The translations under genes were made by a program, and so were the position numbers. DNA of 64,000 nt from Haliclystus octoradiatus (lineage: Eukaryota > Cnidaria > Staurozoa > Stauromedusae > Haliclystidae), in contig OU744453.1 of assembly GCA_916610825.1 (NCBI GenBank), forward strand, positions 16,897,241 to 16,961,240, written 5' to 3'. Positions within the stretch are counted from its first letter, which is position 1, and each line of letters opens with the position of its first letter. Shown here piece by piece: positions 1-10,959 of this stretch. The notes beneath the pieces are model-generated. The model saw nothing but the letters and a program-made list of their open reading frames with translations. It was not told the DNA's origin and did no database searches.

Positions 1-903
1 TTGTCAATTTTAATTATATATTTACGGAGAAATGGAATTTTGAATCAGAGTAATGCTTTATGTTGGATAATTGATCTTTAATTTTGAATATTTCTTTGAT
101 TTTGATTATTTAAATCATGATTCAAAACGACGGAAGTGCTTACAATTTTCCAACGATGGCAATCGCTCCGTCAAAACATGATGTTTTCTCCTTTTATTTT
201 GTTTTCTACGCCCACAAAAGGCCTTCATAATGTTCATACAGTCCTTCGAGATAATGTAATCTATTATTTATAATTCTGTTGCTCCAATTTGATCCAAAAT
301 AATACCGTAAACTTGACGTTTTTAGTTTTCTTCGACAGTTTGTTTACAAACTGTTGAAATTCAAAATAGCTGAATTCAGCAAATTTCAATTTCTGTTCAC
401 ACCTCGTTGTATTGTTCTTCGATGGGCCGACCAACCAACACCTGGCTGTAACTCACATGACACCAAGGTGCGCTGTGATTGGGCACACCATATTTTTGGT
501 TTCTGGCACACTTTTTAACCTTAAATTTTATTAGGCCCTCACTGGAGCGCCGCGCGGAAATGAGGGCCGTGATGGAATGAGGCTAGAGACACTCTACAAA
601 CTCCTTGTCCATTTAGCAATTCCAATAGCATTGATCTGATTTACTCTTGAGCAACATGCTGATGAGATCGATAACATAGTATACATTGAAGTAAATTTTT
701 ATTCTTATTTTGCGAATCCAGCAAATAAATATGGAGAAAGACAACTCATAAATGGTTATATTACTGTTGTTAAACAATCGCAAACCATTTCACAGAGTTC
801 CAAAATGGCTGAAAAAACACAACATGCTCTTGCACATGCGCACTGCTGTTGAAAACGTGCTCGGGTCCAGGCTAAAAAACATAAATGGCATCAGTGTCCC
901 AAC
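1..903. other. Non-coding flank
   Basis: I see no convincing gene here. The only open stretch (752-934, plus strand) is short, AT-driven and resembles nothing I know. A short GC-richer patch around 530-565 can form a small stem (GGCCCTCA / TGAGGGCC). The last eight bases form the left half of the target-site duplication of the adjacent foldback element. Confidence 0.5.
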
Positions 904-1688
904 CATAGACTTATTAGAACATCTAGACCGCTAACTTCTGACGTCACAGTGTCCGCTCGAAAACCATCGAAAAAACGAAATCCGCCATGTTGGCCTCACC
1001 ACATTTTTAAAACGCCATTTAAAATATTAGGAAACTAACAAATGGAGTGAGGGTAATAAGCTATTGTGAGAGCAATTGAATACCGAATACCGATCGTCAT
1101 CAAATTTCAATAATTTGAAGATCATAGATTTTGCTAGACAATGGATGTGTTCAATCCGATTGGTAACCGAGAGATTAGCGAAATAGTAGAGCGAATTACT
1201 TTCAGAGATATCGATGTAAATATATTTAAAATTCAATTAATGATGTAAACATATTTCAAAGTATCTGAATCAATAGATAATTATGATAGCGTGATTATTC
1301 ATACAAATTGAAGTGTAATAATCTATTCAAATGTTACAAAAATTGCGTGTTCAGCTAATTAATACCCGTTAATTCATTTACGTAGCTGCTAATCATGTCC
1401 CCAATCGGATTTCACACATCCATTGTCTAGACAAATCTATGATCTTCAAATGATTGAAATTTTGATGACGATCAGTCTTCCAATGCGTTCACAATACCTT
1501 ATTTCCTTCACTCCATTTGCTTGTTTCCTAATATTTTAAATGGACTTTTGAAAACCTGGTGAGGCCAACATGGCGCATATTCTTTGCATTTTTCGTAATT
1601 TCGAGAAATTTTGGCGGACATTCGATTTTAGGGCTTGTTAATGGATGACGTCAGAAGTTAGCGGTCTAGATGTTCTAATAAGTCTATG
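904..1688. mobile_element. hAT-like foldback MITE with long inverted arms
   Basis: Positions 904-1163 and about 1403-1688 are imperfect inverted copies of each other (arms near 260-285 bp), starting CATAGACTTATTAG and ending with its complement. The flanking 8-mers GTCCCAAC (896-903) and TTCCCAAC (1689-1696) match at 7 of 8 positions, as expected for a hAT-type 8-bp target duplication. There is no transposase frame inside, so it is a non-autonomous element. The superfamily call rests on the duplication length only. Confidence 0.75.
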
Positions 1689-1696
1689 TTCCCAAC

Positions 1697-1830
1697 TCTT
1701 GTAAATAGATGGCTCTGGGTGTCAGTGTAGACCTCTTCACCATCAACACATCCAGAAGTACCATCTGAACTAGGGTTACTTTCAATGTCTCCAGCTAGAA
1801 GCAATATTAACAGGAAAAAAAATAAATATT
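1697..1830 (-). other. Coding-like fragment with a 2A-like motif
   Basis: Read on the minus strand, 1772-1815 encodes a leucine-rich run followed by A-G-D-I-E-S-N-P, close to the ribosome-skipping 2A core D-x-E-x-N-P-G-P. The final Gly-Pro is replaced by Ser-Ser, so skipping is not expected. 2A peptides are known at the N-terminus of some invertebrate non-LTR retrotransposons, and this may be a relic of one. The frame stays open across the foldback insertion if that element and one target copy are removed. No larger protein is recognisable. Confidence 0.3.
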
Positions 1831-2159
1831 TACAATATTTATTTAAATTAGGTTTAAATAAAAATTAAGAACTAAAGATTGAAGAAAATTATTGTTTTGA
1901 AATATACAGAAAGTTGAAACCAGTTTTTGATGTATTAACAGTAGCTTGTGTTGATAATTTACCGACATAAGGACGACAATATTGACTATGTAATGCTTTG
2001 ACAAATTAATGCCACAACCAGCCAGCGAATAATAAAGCCAATGTATAAAATAATAAACAATACACAACATGCAATGAGACAAATACAATAAACCGATCAG
2101 CGAACAATAATTAATTTGAATGTACAATGTATAACGGACAATTTTAAAGAGTAACAAAT
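1831..2159. other. AT-rich spacer
   Basis: I see nothing beyond low-complexity AT-rich DNA between the 2A-like fragment and the start of the tandem block. Confidence 0.5.
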
Positions 2160-2274
2160 ATCGAGCTTTATTTTGGGATTATTTGAATTCATAAATGGGG
2201 TACAAAATTTTGAATAATAAATCAATAGTCAATTTACAGTGCTATAATTATAAATTTCATTTCAATTTCAACAT

Positions 2275-2472
2275 CGTGTGGTCTGTGGACTGAAAGGTGG
2301 CGTTGCATGACGTACGTGTGACTTAATTGTGTTCACATTGAGAACTATCGTATTTTGCTTCTGGTTCTTATCTATCCTTTGCTTCTACGCTTTTTGAGAT
2401 ATTCAGGAATATCGGTTACAGGTATACGGTATTTAAGTATTGATGAGATTGTATAGCAAGACGTTATATAAA
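2275..2472 (+). promoter_or_regulatory. Promoter of gene A1 with TATA box
   Basis: TATATAAA at 2465-2472 lies 50 bp before the A1 start codon, a spacing that suits a short 5' leader. The upstream segment, including GTGTGGTCTGTGGACTGAAA and ACGTACGTGTGACTTAATTG, is conserved at 10195-10370 and 10715-10910. That makes it the family's shared proximal promoter. The transcription start is not determined. Confidence 0.65.
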
Positions 2473-2521
2473 CAGAAGAAAGTACAACTGCAGCAGAAAT
2501 ATTTCATTCTGAAAATCAAAC

Positions 2522-3922
2522 ATGGAGATGTACGCGCCTTCCTATGATGCTTTGAAGATTTTACATATACTTATTTATTACTTTTCAATGTCTACTGTAG
2601 AAGCCTTGGCAACATGCGGAACAGTCAATAATATGATGCCTACACTTACTACAGACGGAAACTTATTTGAAACAAAAATCGGAAAATTCTATACAACACA
2701 ACCCTTCAAAACTTATTTAAATATCACTGCTGGAAGATGTACGATGATATTTAATGCTGATTTACATTATAAGTCCATGAATGTTATTGAAGGAAACAAA
2801 AAAGATTCGACGTGTCAGATGTTTAAAAAGAAAGCCAGTGAAGACATGGAAACTAACGGGATTTTGATAGGAAAAGTTGGGACAACATATTACGAGAAAT
2901 TTGAACAAGGTAAGTATATGTTTTAAGCCCTGGGCAAACGACGGAAACATTTGAGCGACAAATCTGTTTTTTGTCCGACGTGTATTTTTCGTGTTTTAAA
3001 GCAGTATTTTCAGGAGCGGCTAAACGACAAGGATTTTCTCAAGACTTTTCTAGAAAAAGTCAGATTGAGCTTAAAAAGAAACCACGGAGAAGCAACAACA
3101 TCGAAAAAGTTCCATCCATTTCGAACAAAATGGTTCGAAAAGAATAACGAATACGTTTCATATCAAAAATCCTTGGAAAGACTTTTAAAATGTTTGATGG
3201 CCATCAAACACGATGCGACACATAAAATACACGATGCAACACGTCAGACAAAATCGAAAGAGTTGCTATTAAACGACAAGGACTTTCGAAGGATTTAAAA
3301 GTCGCGCAAATGTTGCCGTACTTTGCCCAGGGCTTTACACTGTTTAATTACGTCTGAAGGGTTTTCCTCTTATTTCTAGCAAATGCTAATATTCTTGACA
3401 ACATTTTCTTTTCTCAAGTGTTTCTACTCATTGTGTAGATATTTCCTAGTTCAAGTGCAATTATGTGCTATTTATTAAGTTTTCATTGTCATTATAGGGT
3501 ACGTACGGGCTAGCATATCGCCGATTGAAGTTGAAAGCAAAGATGAGAAACCTGGAAGTTTTAATTTCATTCAACCGAGTGGGCATTACATGGTAAAACT
3601 TAACCATATCAGTGGTGGATTAGCTTGTTCGGCAATAGCACCCACTAGACCATTCGGATGTCAATGGAGTACTGGATATTATCCATTTGTGATGTTATTG
3701 GTGAACGGTTTTCGTGGGGAAGTGATCATCCAAGGATCACAATTTTCTGATTACGAAGGTGACGGGAAAACAACATCATATGCAGCAACTCCCCGAGGTT
3801 CGTGTTTTTACTTGAATGAATGCTCAATGTATTCCTTTTGGTACTACGGTGATTTTGCTAATTCTACTGAATATGATAACCGTGGCAAAACCAAATTCGA
3901 AATGATGGTCAAGGCATGCTAA
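2522..3922 (+). CDS. Secreted eight-cysteine protein A1 (unrecognised family)
   Basis: Two exons, 2522-2909 and 3498-3922, join through GTAAGT..ATAG in phase 1 to give 270 residues. Residues 11-23 are hydrophobic after a short N-terminus, with small residues at 28-30, so a secretory signal peptide is likely. The mature part has eight cysteines (32, 73, 98, 173, 184, 232, 238, 270), compatible with four disulphides, and sequons at N67 and N251. No transmembrane helix follows the signal. I do not recognise the family, and its function is unknown. The start is set by the signal peptide, the TATA box 50 bp upstream and exact conservation in A2. A MITE sits in the intron. An immune effector, toxin, mucosal or reproductive protein are all possible, but none is shown. 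Confidence 0.85.
2926..3334. mobile_element. PIF/Harbinger-like MITE in the A1 intron
   Basis: Inverted ends of about 35 bp begin AGCCCTGGGCAAA and end with the complement. They are flanked by TTA on both sides (2923-2925 and 3335-3337), the typical PIF/Harbinger target duplication. The interior has an open frame from 2951 to 3298 with no transposase motif I can name. The element leaves the splice sites of A1 intact. Confidence 0.75.
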
Positions 3923-4137
3923 CAGAACATAATCTCAAAACCTTGACAGCTCAATCAAGTATAAACTTAGCATTTCATGATTCACATTTGACTTTAATTC
4001 TTTAAACTTATTTATCACTGCAATAATCATTTAATTTATTTATCGCGTTATTCTAGTCTGGGAAACACTTGTTATAGTCATAACCAAAGTAGCAATGTTC
4101 TGATAAGAGACTAAAACTATCGACTTTGTCATTCGAT

Positions 4138-4143
4138 AATAAA
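4138..4143 (+). terminator. Candidate polyadenylation signal of A1
   Basis: AATAAA lies 215 bp after the A1 stop codon and is conserved at 12567-12572 behind A2. No other AATAAA is closer to the stop. Confidence 0.45.
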
Positions 4144-4279
4144 TATTGGCCAATCGGCGAGTTGCTGCTCTGTCTGTGTATTTTCTGGTCTGCTAATCAC
4201 TCACCAGTCTCGATTTAGTAAGGTCAGGTAAATACTTTTCCCGGGCCGTGCTTAAAAAATGATCTTGCACCGCTATAAC

Positions 4280-5254
4280 GGTGAGCCTTATGTCAAAGCG
4301 GGTCGTCTGGTCTGACGTCAGGTCATGTCTTTTAATTATGAATGCATGCGTACTACCTTACATACACACTTCATAAAATTGACAAACAGGACAGGAGGAG
4401 TTTCACGATGAAGAATAAGATGATTAATTTGGCAGAAAATAAAGGCTTCTTAATCTAACTTCTGCGATACTTATATGTATCAATGTGAACTGGCTGTATT
4501 TATGAATTAATTATACTGTGTCATGGTTGTTGTCTGTTACAGTGCTAGCATAGGCTCATCGCCACTCTTGTAATATCAACCACGTGCAATAACCCGTCTG
4601 GCGGTACTTCTTTTCGTACGTTCGACACCTTTTACTCAATGTTCAGACACATTTTTATATACGCAATGGAATATATTATATTTAGTAACAATCCTATATT
4701 GCATTAGTTAGTTGATTTTACATGATTTCAGTCTGTATGTTGATGTTCTTTATTATCGTCGCTCTCGGTAAAGATAAATAATACACGCATAATTAGATGA
4801 AGAAGAATAGTATTGTGGATGATGGATGTACTGTAAACAACCTTGTAGATAGTTTAAAATATTCGATCTACCAGTAAAATAAAGTAGAATAGATAATATA
4901 CAGCTGCATTAGGTTTTCACCATCACAAAAGGCGAATAACCCACGTGATTCCCTATCGAAAAGGTTACCTATTTTATGAATCCGGGTTAGGAGCACTATA
5001 AAACAACACAAAAATCCGTAGAATGGATTTATCAATACAACCAATCCATACTGATACACACAAATATCGTTCAAAGTATTATAAATAGTTTTCCTGCCTA
5101 ATAATTTAATTATTTTCTCATCTTGAAACTCTTCGTGTTCTCATTGTCAATTTTATGAAGTGTGCTATGTCAGATAGTATGAATGTGTCTATAATATTGA
5201 AACACGTGACCTCGAAGTCAGACCAGACGAACCCGCTTTGACATAGGGCTCACC
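4280..5254. mobile_element. Non-autonomous inverted-repeat element, 975 bp
   Basis: About 50 bp at each end are inverted copies, starting GGTGAGCC(C/T)TATGTCAAAG and including GTCTGGTCTGAC. The interior has no gene. I could not find a convincing target-site duplication, so the superfamily is open. The same element is at 12709-13678 in the second block. Confidence 0.65.
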
Positions 5255-5399
5255 TTTTTAATGGCGTATTCATTTGTTCATTAGAGACCTTAAGAAAATG
5301 CGACGGGCGATATCTAGGACGGGGTTATGAAGCGGAATTTGGGTCATAAATCTGAACGTCCGTGACGTCGTTTGTTTCTGTGTCGTCGTTGAATTTCAT

Positions 5400-6580
5400 T
5401 CCATGTTTCCCTTCCGTTGTCATCTGCGCTGCCATCTGCGAATCAAATTGAAAACTTCACAAAGAATAAATGTCAGGCCCTTCACGTCGGTACAAGAAAG
5501 TTCTCACCATGATTGATGACAGGCCGACGACGAATGGCCAAAAAGCTTCAACATCAACAGACAATCGACCAACATCTATGGAAAAGACGATGCCAAAGGT
5601 TGATAATCAAGTCGTACGAAATCGCCGATCGCCAGAGACCAGTTCTTACGTCAGTTCAATCGCCTCAAGCCACGCATCACGCATTTCCGTAGCAAGACAA
5701 AAGAAGGAAAGATTGATATTGTTGCAGCAAAAGTCAAAGAAAGAGCAAATACGCAAGCAATAAGAGGCTAACCTCGAACAAGAAAGAATAAACAGATGAG
5801 TTAGCGTTGGCAGAGTTTGAAGAGCGCTATGCAATCGAGGCGGATGGTTCAGAATTCTTAGAAGAGAGATTAAATGATTTCGGAGAAATAGCACCTGGAT
5901 GACACCTGGATTAACGACATTGCTGAAATAGAATTTGATTTAACAATAATGCGCAGCAATGAAGTCATACCGGCATATCAAATGGGCCTGCAATTATTGA
6001 AAGGACTAACTCTGTGCAAGTTGATGGTAACTCAATTAATTGGCCATAGTATCGGCTTGTTTAGACCGTTAATTCATAACTCACCCATGAAAAATGACCA
6101 AAAAATGGCCTATTCGCAAGAATGCTGTACGGACATTGCTGAAACTAAATTATCGGGTTTCTAAGTATGTGGAAGTAGCTATGCAAAAGCGCTTGAACAT
6201 TTAAACGAACAATTTGGCAAGCCTAGATTGATAGCAAAAGCTTTCATAGAAAACATGGTTTCAAAGGCCCAAGCTGTAAATACAACTGATACTGACCCGG
6301 GATACTGATTGCTCGCAAGGACTTTCTGTTGCACTAACCTGGAACTTGTTGCTAAATGGTTACCATGATTTGTTAATCCGATTAGAAGAGAAAGATCAAT
6401 TGCCATGCTTTAGTACATTTCATAAATGGCTGAAGAGACAAGTGAGTGCCGCAAGAGCTGTCAGCTTGTTAAAGAAACCGTCGTTGAAGAATATTACTTG
6501 TCTTTCACATTTTAGAAAATACTGGAGTTCTATCAAACTCATTTGTAAGTCCTTGTAACTGTAGCAAAACACTATACTGC
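5400..6580 (+). mobile_element. BEL/Pao retrotransposon gag relic, copy 1
   Basis: A 97-residue Ser/Lys/Gln-rich frame (5470-5763) is followed by short pieces in shifting frames. Around 6170-6305 one frame reads SYAKALEHLNEQFGKPRLIA, which matches the gag-like DUF1759 region of BEL/Pao elements. A further piece (6346-6558) continues it in another frame. Several stops and frameshifts break it, no pol domain follows, and no LTR is evident. It is a dead fragment, repeated at 13824-15000. Confidence 0.7.
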
Positions 6581-6606
6581 GACAGAATTTCTTCCACAAA
6601 ACAGAA

Positions 6607-6811
6607 ATGGATATCTATACGCCTTTCTACGATGCATCAAATATTTTATTTGTAATTTTTTTTTACATTTCTACGTCCAATGCAGATACGTTGTTAACAT
6701 GCAGAATGGTCACATCTATAACATTTACCACACAGTGTGATCTCTTTGATACAAAACTGGAAACTTTTATACAACACAACCGTTCAAAACAAATTCAAAT
6801 CTCACAGTTGG
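6607..6811 (+). pseudogene. psiB1: truncated third paralogue of the A family
   Basis: The frame from 6607 resembles A1 exon 1: a similar start (MDIYTPFYDAS), a hydrophobic signal region and a Leu-Thr-Cys equivalent to C32. It then shifts frame near residue 50, although another frame continues the homology. A copia element interrupts it at 6812 after the 5-mer GTTGG. The rest of the gene is absent from this block because the duplicated block ends inside the copia element. It cannot make the family protein. Confidence 0.8.
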
Positions 6812-8972
6812 TGTTAAAATTATCATCTTGTCAACAACAACAACAATATTAACACTACACTATGATTGGTTAATCGATTAGCACGTGACCTTATAGGGCA
6901 TTTAAGATTGTAAATTGTGTTTGTAATTTATCAAGTTTGCTATATGGAAATTAAAAATCCTGGCGTATTTGAAGCCCGTGCGCTATACAGACTGTTGGTT
7001 GGGGAAGAACGTGAGCCAACGCCATTACAAACCAACCCTCCGCCGAATGATAAAGATCGCCGTAAATTTGTCGAAGATCCAGTGGCAAGTATGCTGTCAA
7101 GGCTGCTGGGGTGAAGTCAATTTTATTTCAAACGGTCCCCACTAGCCAGCTACACATTATCGCTAAGAAGGATTTTAATCGGGATGAATTTATAAAACTT
7201 ATGTGGGAAGAATTTATTGGAACTTTTGATCGTCCTTCGTTATCAAATAAATTGGATTTGCTAACACGTCTGTTGGATATTAAAATGGTTTCTGGTCAAT
7301 CAGTCGATATGTATTATATGTGGAGAGATTGGCGGCGTTGGGTGCACCGGTAGATAAAGACCTTCATGTGGCAATTTTATTACGCGGTTTAGTTCTGCAT
7401 ATTTTGCATCGCTAAGAACTGCTTATATTGCGAAAGGTGATGTCTCAATTGGCGAACTACAGGAAGCGTTGAAAACGGAAGAAAGACGTTTAAAACATGA
7501 CTGTGAAAGTGGCGAGTCTGTATTGTTTGTTTCTGGTAGAAATTACCGACAAAGTGGTGGTCAAAAAGGACTCACTGGTTCTTGTTATGTATGTGGCAAA
7601 TATGGACATTACCACATAGACTGTCCCATCCACATGGGTAAAAGGAAAACCAATAATCACTATATGCAAAAATTGTAAAACATACTGATTGTGCTGATGA
7701 TGATCAAAAAGGTTTTACTGGTAATGGTATATTTGCTGCCATTCATGATTAGAACAATTATGCAAATGTTTTGCTTCTAGTGACTGGTTGAGTGACTCTG
7801 GTGCCAGTAGGAATATGTGTAATGATATTTCAAATATGATTAACTATACATCTTTTAATTCTCCTGAGCTTGTAAATGTGAGGTTGCTAGAAGTGGTACT
7901 GTGACTTTAAAAATGACTGCTGGAGATTGTCCTAATTAACATGTTATTAACAATGTGTTGCATGTTCCTCAAATAGCTCATAATTTTTATTCTGTTGCTG
8001 ATGCTGCAACAAGAGCTTGTTCTGTTGCTTTTACAAATGCTGACTGTGTTATTCAAAGTTATAATGGAGAAGTCATTGCTAATGGTGTTACAAATGGTAA
8101 ACTATACCAACTGTTATGTAACACAGTATATCATAAGTGTAATGCTGCTATAAATTGTTTTGATTTATGCAATGACGGCTTGGTCATGCAAGCCCTGATC
8201 GGATCAAAGAAGCCTAAAATCTAGTTGATGGTGTAGGCGCTCTTGGAAGTACTGAATTATGTTTTTGTGAAAGCTGTGTTGTGGCTAAACAACATCGTCT
8301 ACCATTTAAGAAGAAATCATCAAATGACATTAAATCTCAAGTGGAATCACTAAACCCAAGTCTATCAATGAAGCTTTGACCTCGTTGCTATGGCAGTTAG
8401 AAAGAACATGAAAATTCACCAAATGGATGTTGTAACTGCTTTTTGAATGGTGAATTGAATGAAATTATTTATATGGAGCAGCCTCCTGGTTACATTGAAG
8501 CAGGAAAAGAACATCTTGTTTGTCAGTTGAACAGATCTATGTTATGTGATCTTATAAAAAGTATTGGTTTTATACAATGCCAGACAAGCGATTGTGTGTT
8601 TATTATTAATCAGCCGTTTACTATTGTTGCTGTTTATGTGGATGATCTTGTATTAATGACCAGTGATATTGATGATATATACGTCTATATTTAAAAGCTG
8701 AACTTTGTGAGAGATTTAAAATGTCTGATTGGGTTTATTGGATCATCTACTTGGAATTACTATTAATATTATAGAGAATGGATTATTTATGAATCAAGCA
8801 TCGTATACTGAAAAGTTGTTAGAGAGATTTAATATGGAGAATGCTAATTATGCTACTACTCCTTGTGACACCAATGTGGTACTAGTCAAAAATGATGGTG
8901 TATCATAGTGATATTCTTGGATATCGTGATGCTGATTTTGCCCGTGATATTGACGATAGACATTCTACATCA
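6812..8972 (+). mobile_element. Ty1/copia element, truncated copy 1
   Basis: It starts TGTTAAAATT with the first ~120 bp of the LTR, then continues into gag with a CCHC knuckle (near 7584-7625). A protease Asp-Ser-Gly motif follows near 7796, then a Cys-x2-Cys pre-integrase remnant and reverse transcriptase with Tyr-Val-Asp-Asp (8634-8645). Frames are broken, the integrase core is missing, and a 39-bp RT segment present in copy 2 is deleted here. It has no 3' LTR. It is inactive, with the same insertion point as the copy in block 2. Confidence 0.85.
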
Positions 8973-9039
8973 TATATCAAACATACAGCATATTTATAAA
9001 GCGTTCCATGTGCACTATAAAAGAGAGAGTTTTGGATTT

Positions 9040-9395
9040 AGTACCGGTACCGGTTCAAATTCATATTTGATCGATAGGAAGACTGGGTTATACCCGTACT
9101 CGTTCTTTCAAAACAAGACGTTTAGATTCAATAAGGTAAAACCTCAGTTTCTGATTTCCAGGTGAAAACAAGATTCAGACATTTGTCCAGTATTCATTTT
9201 AAATCTATGTAGAAATTTTATAGCTGCAAAATGATTTTAATCAAGAAAGATAGCAAAACAATGAAATCAAAATATTGTCCTCCGTGCCTCATGTTTTCGC
9301 GCCGAAAGGTTTTCCGAAACAAGGAGGCTAGTACATTTTTAGAGCAATGTGGATTGCCCTAATGCGCAGAAGTTATGCGCAACGAGGAAGATGTA
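9040..9395. repeat. Dispersed repeat R1, copy 1
   Basis: This stretch matches 51490-51875 over several hundred bases, including AACAAGACGTTTAG, CAGGTAAAC-like and TTCCGAAAC(A/G)(A/C)GGAGG blocks. No terminal repeats or coding motif are visible. It is probably an interspersed element of unknown class, lying in the gap between the two tandem blocks. Confidence 0.6.
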
Positions 9396-10134
9396 CTCGT
9401 AGCTGTACCTATACTAAATCTATACCTTCCTAATAATGAGACAGAATGATGTACCTCTACTCTCTGATGCTTTAGTTTTGGTTAAGAAAGCCGAAGAAGG
9501 ACTGGAAAAGATGAGAACAAATGTGAAGAAGTTATTCAAGTTGAAGCCTTCAAAATATAGCAGTAATTCAAACTTGACAAATTTGTTACAAAGTTTTTGC
9601 TATCAGTTTATATGTTTCAAGTTATAAGTCATATGGTCGTATAGGTATTATTTATTTCAAATAATATGTAACCTTGACTAGTAGGACCAACTTAGCTATT
9701 AAGACATATACTGTAGATGAAGTGAAGATTTTCCTGGCAAATGATTATAAAGATAAATGAATTTCAGTAGGTCTCTGCACTTTTATGCCTTTACAGATAT
9801 TTGCAATAAATGTGTTGATGGAGCCTGTATGAAATCAATAAAGTCGTACTGCGACATAGAATTTTCCAGAATAAATGTTGGATGGGATTTCGGGATTCTA
9901 AGACTTGGATTTAAAGACTTCTTTCTGGGATTGAAATAGACATTTCCTTTCTACTGTAGTTAAAAATGAACTGAAGAAGCAAGCAATTTGATAATCGATT
10001 TTTTTAAAGTCATTTAACGGTGTGTTTCTATAGATATGTCAATTCAGTATTTAGCTAAATGCTTTCTCCTGGGCTCGTCTGCTTATTTAGGCTAAAACAA
10101 TAGTTGCGCAGAGTGGCGCTATTCAGTTGAAGCA
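9396..10134. other. Inter-block spacer with no recognisable gene
   Basis: A 63-codon frame at 9436-9627 encodes a Lys/Glu-rich amphipathic stretch, and a 60-codon frame lies at 9757-9939. Neither has splice context, a relative in the window, or a family I recognise. Confidence 0.35.
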
Positions 10135-10375
10135 CCATGACAACGGTATATAAACTGTGTATAACTATAAATTTAAAATCAATCTCAACATTGTGTGGTC
10201 TGTGGACTGAAAGGTGGCGTTGCATTACGTACGTGTGACTTAATTGTGTTAACATTGAGAACTGTCGTTGCTCATGGTTCTGATCGATACGTTGCTTCTA
10301 AGCCTTTTGAGATATTCAGGCATACCGGTTACAGGTGTCAGTATTTAAGTATTGATAAGCTAAGGCTGAAAATAT
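10135..10375 (+). promoter_or_regulatory. Orphan copy of the A-family promoter
   Basis: This segment aligns with the regions upstream of A1 (2245-2460) and A2 (10680-10890). It shares GTGTGGTCTGTGGACTGAAA, ACGTACGTGTGACTTAATTG and the GATATTCAGGCATACCGGTT block. It ends without the family TATA box or any exon. It marks a further, otherwise lost, family copy or a mis-joined duplication boundary. Confidence 0.75.
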
Positions 10376-10699
10376 CACATATTTTTTGTTGATTATAATC
10401 CTTGATATCTTTTTATGCAAGACAAATATGAAAGAAATTATCAGCCTATAGCTCGCTGTTACGATCATTTTGAAGTAAATATCGTCACAGTTCTTGAGAT
10501 AATAAATGCATGAAAAGAGGACAAACATCCAGAAAGTCACGGCGATTTACGCTGCTCCAATTGTATATAAATAATAATCTGAGTTATTGCATTTCAATAT
10601 CGAGCATTTGGGATTATCTCGATTTATAAATGTAGTACAAAATTTGGAATAATAATAAATCAATAGTCAATTTACAGTGCTATAGCTATAAATTTCATT

Positions 10700-10910
10700 T
10701 CAATTTCAACATCGTGTGGTCTGTGGACTGAAAGGTGGCGTTGCATGACGTACGTGTGACTTAATTGTGTTCACATTGAAAACTGTCGTATTTTCCTTCT
10801 GGTTCTTATCGATCCTTTGCTTCTAAGCCTTTTGAGATATTCAGGCATACCGGTTACAGGTGTACGATATTTAAGTATTGATGAGATTGTATAGTAAGAC
10901 ATTATATAAA
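10700..10910 (+). promoter_or_regulatory. Promoter of gene A2 with TATA box
   Basis: TATATAAA at 10903-10910 lies 50 bp before the A2 start codon, as in A1. The upstream 200 bp match the A1 promoter closely, so both genes probably share the same expression pattern. Confidence 0.65.
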
Positions 10911-10959
10911 CAGAAGAAAATACAACTGCAACAGAAATAATTCATTCTGAAAAACAAAC

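Larger units (their letters stand above)
2160..8972 (+). repeat. Tandem segmental duplication, copy 1
   Basis: This block is repeated at about 10600-17590 in the same orientation and gene order: A gene, inverted-repeat element, BEL/Pao relic, psiB exon 1, copia element. The offset drifts from 8438 to 8394 bp through small indels. By eye most non-coding parts differ by only about 1-5 percent. Copy 1 lacks sequence matching 17340-17520 of copy 2 and stops matching near 8972 inside the copia RNase H region. Both copies share the same copia and BEL/Pao insertions, so those predate the duplication. Confidence 0.9.

Noticed and set aside
1843-2157. 104-codon minus-strand frame
   Set aside because: Leu/Ile/Tyr-rich as expected from AT-rich DNA, with no motif or splice context, and only partly repeated in the second block.
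4868-5074. 68-codon minus-strand frame inside the 975-bp element, conserved in copy 2
   Set aside because: Conservation follows from the recent block duplication, and copy 2 has an in-frame codon loss; no recognisable protein.
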